Origin: Sipunculus nudus
Lineage: Eukaryota; Annelida; Sipuncula; Golfingiida; Sipunculidae
Assembly: GCA_026874595.1 (NCBI GenBank)
Contig: CM049316.1
Span: forward strand, 42,363,695 to 42,427,694
Length of the DNA stretch: 64,000 nt
Direction: 5' to 3'
The position numbers and the translations under genes are program-made. Every line of letters starts with the position of its first letter. The first letter of the stretch is position 1. A model generated the notes under the pieces. It searched no databases. It saw only the letters and a list, made by a program, of their open reading frames with translations, and was not told the DNA's origin. Positions 61,815 through 64,000 of this stretch are shown in pieces.

Positions 61815-64000
61815 AATACATAAGGCATACAGGCCTAATGCGAACCTATGTAATGGGATATACATAAGGTATATTGCTTCCTTGATAACTTGCTTGACCA
61901 TTACTGCTTGCCGGAAATCTTCGATTTCGGCAAGCATGTTGGTCAGTCGTGGATGTCTGTTTGTCTGTCTGTCCCCTCTCTACAGGCCACAAACTTGCAG
62001 CAATCGCTTTTAAATTTACAAAACTTAAAAAAATTGTAGGTGGCGCCACAAGTCTTGCGTATGAGAAAGCTATACGAGATGTATAAATATGCCCAACTCG
62101 GCTTATATGTAAAATCTCTCATAAGAAATAAGCAGGCATATACATTGCAAAATTGATTGGAGGTGGCGCAACCAGTCTTGTATATGACGAAGCTACCCAA
62201 GATGTAGAGAAATGCACAATTTAAAGATGATATATCAAATCCCTCCTGAGAAATAAGCTATGCAAAAATACACTATGCAAAAAACAGTGTATGAGGCAAT
62301 ACCAGTCTTGTGTACGAGAAAGCCATCAAAGATACATGGACCAGTCAAAAGTTCTGGCCAATACACCAAACTCTTGATTCAAGTGCACTGGGCTGACCTA
62401 GCTCGGATAAGGCAAGCAGTTGCCCCGAGTGAACCGGAACAGCTGCAGCTACTGCAGTGAGTTAACTCTTGACCTGCACTTGGCTGTACCGACTAAATAA
62501 CTAATACAGTTGGAAGTCTGCCAAATCTATGAATATAATCAGACTGAAACTTCTTGGCAGTCTGCCATTTTATTTATAGATACAGGCACAATCTTGGCCT
62601 GGTAGTAAATCTGTTTACAATTACTGAAAGACTTTGGCTACAGCGCTTTTTTTCAAGCTGACATATTCATAAGATTTTTTTTTCAAATGTTCAAAGTAAT
62701 AACAGATGCCTATTGAAAGCAAAATCAGAATACAGATATATTTTATTCATGGATTTATCTTACACATAAACAGGATATGGAACCAATTATTTATGTTGCT
62801 TTAATACAATAAATCCACAACTTTGTTTACCAAAATTTTTCACATTCCTTTCATGATTAAAGGTCCAATAACTCATCCAAAATCATTTAAGTAAACTTGA
62901 ACAAAGGCCACCTTAGAATAATTTTATGCAATGTTACAGGAGTTGAAACAACAGTTTTGCATATGCAGACTATTGCAGCCCTCAGTTTGAAATAGGCTTA
63001 CTAATGACACAAGACCAATTTCAACTTTTTATGACTCTACCACAAATCAATGAACTCTATCTATTCTTGTACAACTGAAAGAACCCTACCCTAGGATGAT
63101 TCTCGTGAAAAAATTAACCATTCAGCTTGACAGTTTCACCATAAAACATTTTTAAACTGAAAGAGGCTAAAATTACAAGGTTTTTGCCCGTAAAAATCAG
63201 GTTGATATAGGTAGCGCCACAAAAACATAAATTTCAAACACGAGTTACGTGATCAACATTTGCACTAAACTTGGTGATGCTAACTCCTGTCGTTTCCGAG
63301 ACTGTTATGTCAGTGTGCATACTTGGCCAAAAGACTAAGTTCAAATTCCTGTAACTCGGCCAAAATTCCTCAAACCCAGACCATTTGAACAACCTTGAGA
63401 GAGCTCGTCTCTGGGATCATTTCTGTGAAATGTTGAACAATTGGCAGAATGATTTCGGTGAAGAAGATTTTCAATCCCCCCCCTAAAATATAAGTTGAAG
63501 GTGACGCAACAAAAAGCTCAATCACACATTTGATATGTGAAAGATTTCTGCATAAAATTTGGATTACTAGCTCCTGCTATTCCTGAGAAATTATGGGTTA
63601 ATTTACTGATGACCGATGACCCCGGTACAAAAAAAGGTCAATACAGGTGGCGCCACCAATACCTCAAATTCATATATGAGCCATGTGACAAACATTTGCA
63701 TAAAATTTGTTGATGATAGCTCCAGCCGTTTCTGTTATTATAATTTTAGTATCCTTTTTCGTCCAAATGACTAAGTTTAGCTTCCTGTAACTCGGCCAGA
63801 ATTCACCGAACTGGAACCATTCGAACTGACTTGAGATTGTTTCAGGAATTATTTCTGTGAAATAATGAAACATTTTGCTGGACATATTAAAGATTTTAAA
63901 TTTTTCCAGCTTTTTTCCCTATAAAATTCAAGTAAATGCAGAAAACAAAATCCGATAGTTTTTAGATGCCCGATTTTTTGCATAAAATTTTGTGATGCTG
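61815..64000. repeat. GGCGCC-palindrome interspersed repeat, copy B (runs off the window)
   Basis: Collinear with copy A (7080-11110): CAGGCCTAATGCGAAC at about 61830, palindromes at 62039 and 63646, a ~120-bp tandem subunit at 62036-62330 ('gtcttgyrtatgacgaagct'), and 'cctgtaactcggcc' blocks. It lacks the 180-bp array insertion, so 63930-63960 shows the uninterrupted site. Confidence 0.75.

Overview
This is eukaryotic, AT-rich genomic DNA from an animal with large introns and heavy repeat content. The repeat style (TIR elements with internal tandem arrays, many small interspersed families, long mono-C/G tracts) suggests a lophotrochozoan, most likely a bivalve mollusc. That placement is inference; no sequence here fixes the species.

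The window carries one cellular gene. It is a retinoblastoma-like pocket protein (p107/p130, RBL family) on the minus strand, running from an ATG at 51115 to a TGA at 3549-3551. I could place 21 coding exons by protein homology, GT..AG borders and codon phase. All junctions join in phase except one: the exon expected between the first and second located exons (the start of the N-terminal cyclin-like domain) is not visible in intron 45961-50977. The protein shows the N-terminal domain, pocket A, a spacer with a cyclin-binding RxL motif, pocket B with the long insert typical of p130, and a C-terminal E2F/DP-binding segment. Two strong E2F-type sites and a TATA-like box lie just upstream of the ATG, as expected for a gene controlled by E2F and pocket proteins.

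Layout: 1-3548, 3' flank with a TA-flanked MITE; 3549-5711, last four exons; 5712-11414, a repeat-packed intron (TIR element 5960-7037, a 278-bp tandem repeat, a GGCGCC-palindrome family, and a TIR element carrying a ~180-bp tandem array); 11415-23091, exons 18 to 7 in short introns, with a 34-bp minisatellite; 23092-42148, two ~9.5-kb introns around exon 6, holding two elements with palindrome-array inverted repeats; 42149-51115, exons 5, 4, 3 and 1; 51116-64000, promoter and 5' flank with no recognised host gene, containing a hAT-like MITE, a second palindrome-array element, the truncated 3' end of a LINE, microsatellites, and a second copy of the GGCGCC repeat family at the window edge.

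The most unusual content is the set of foldback-type elements at 28.0, 38.7-40.9 and 55.3-56.7 kb. Their inverted arms are built from repeated short palindromes. The palindrome differs between families, while the linker modules are shared.
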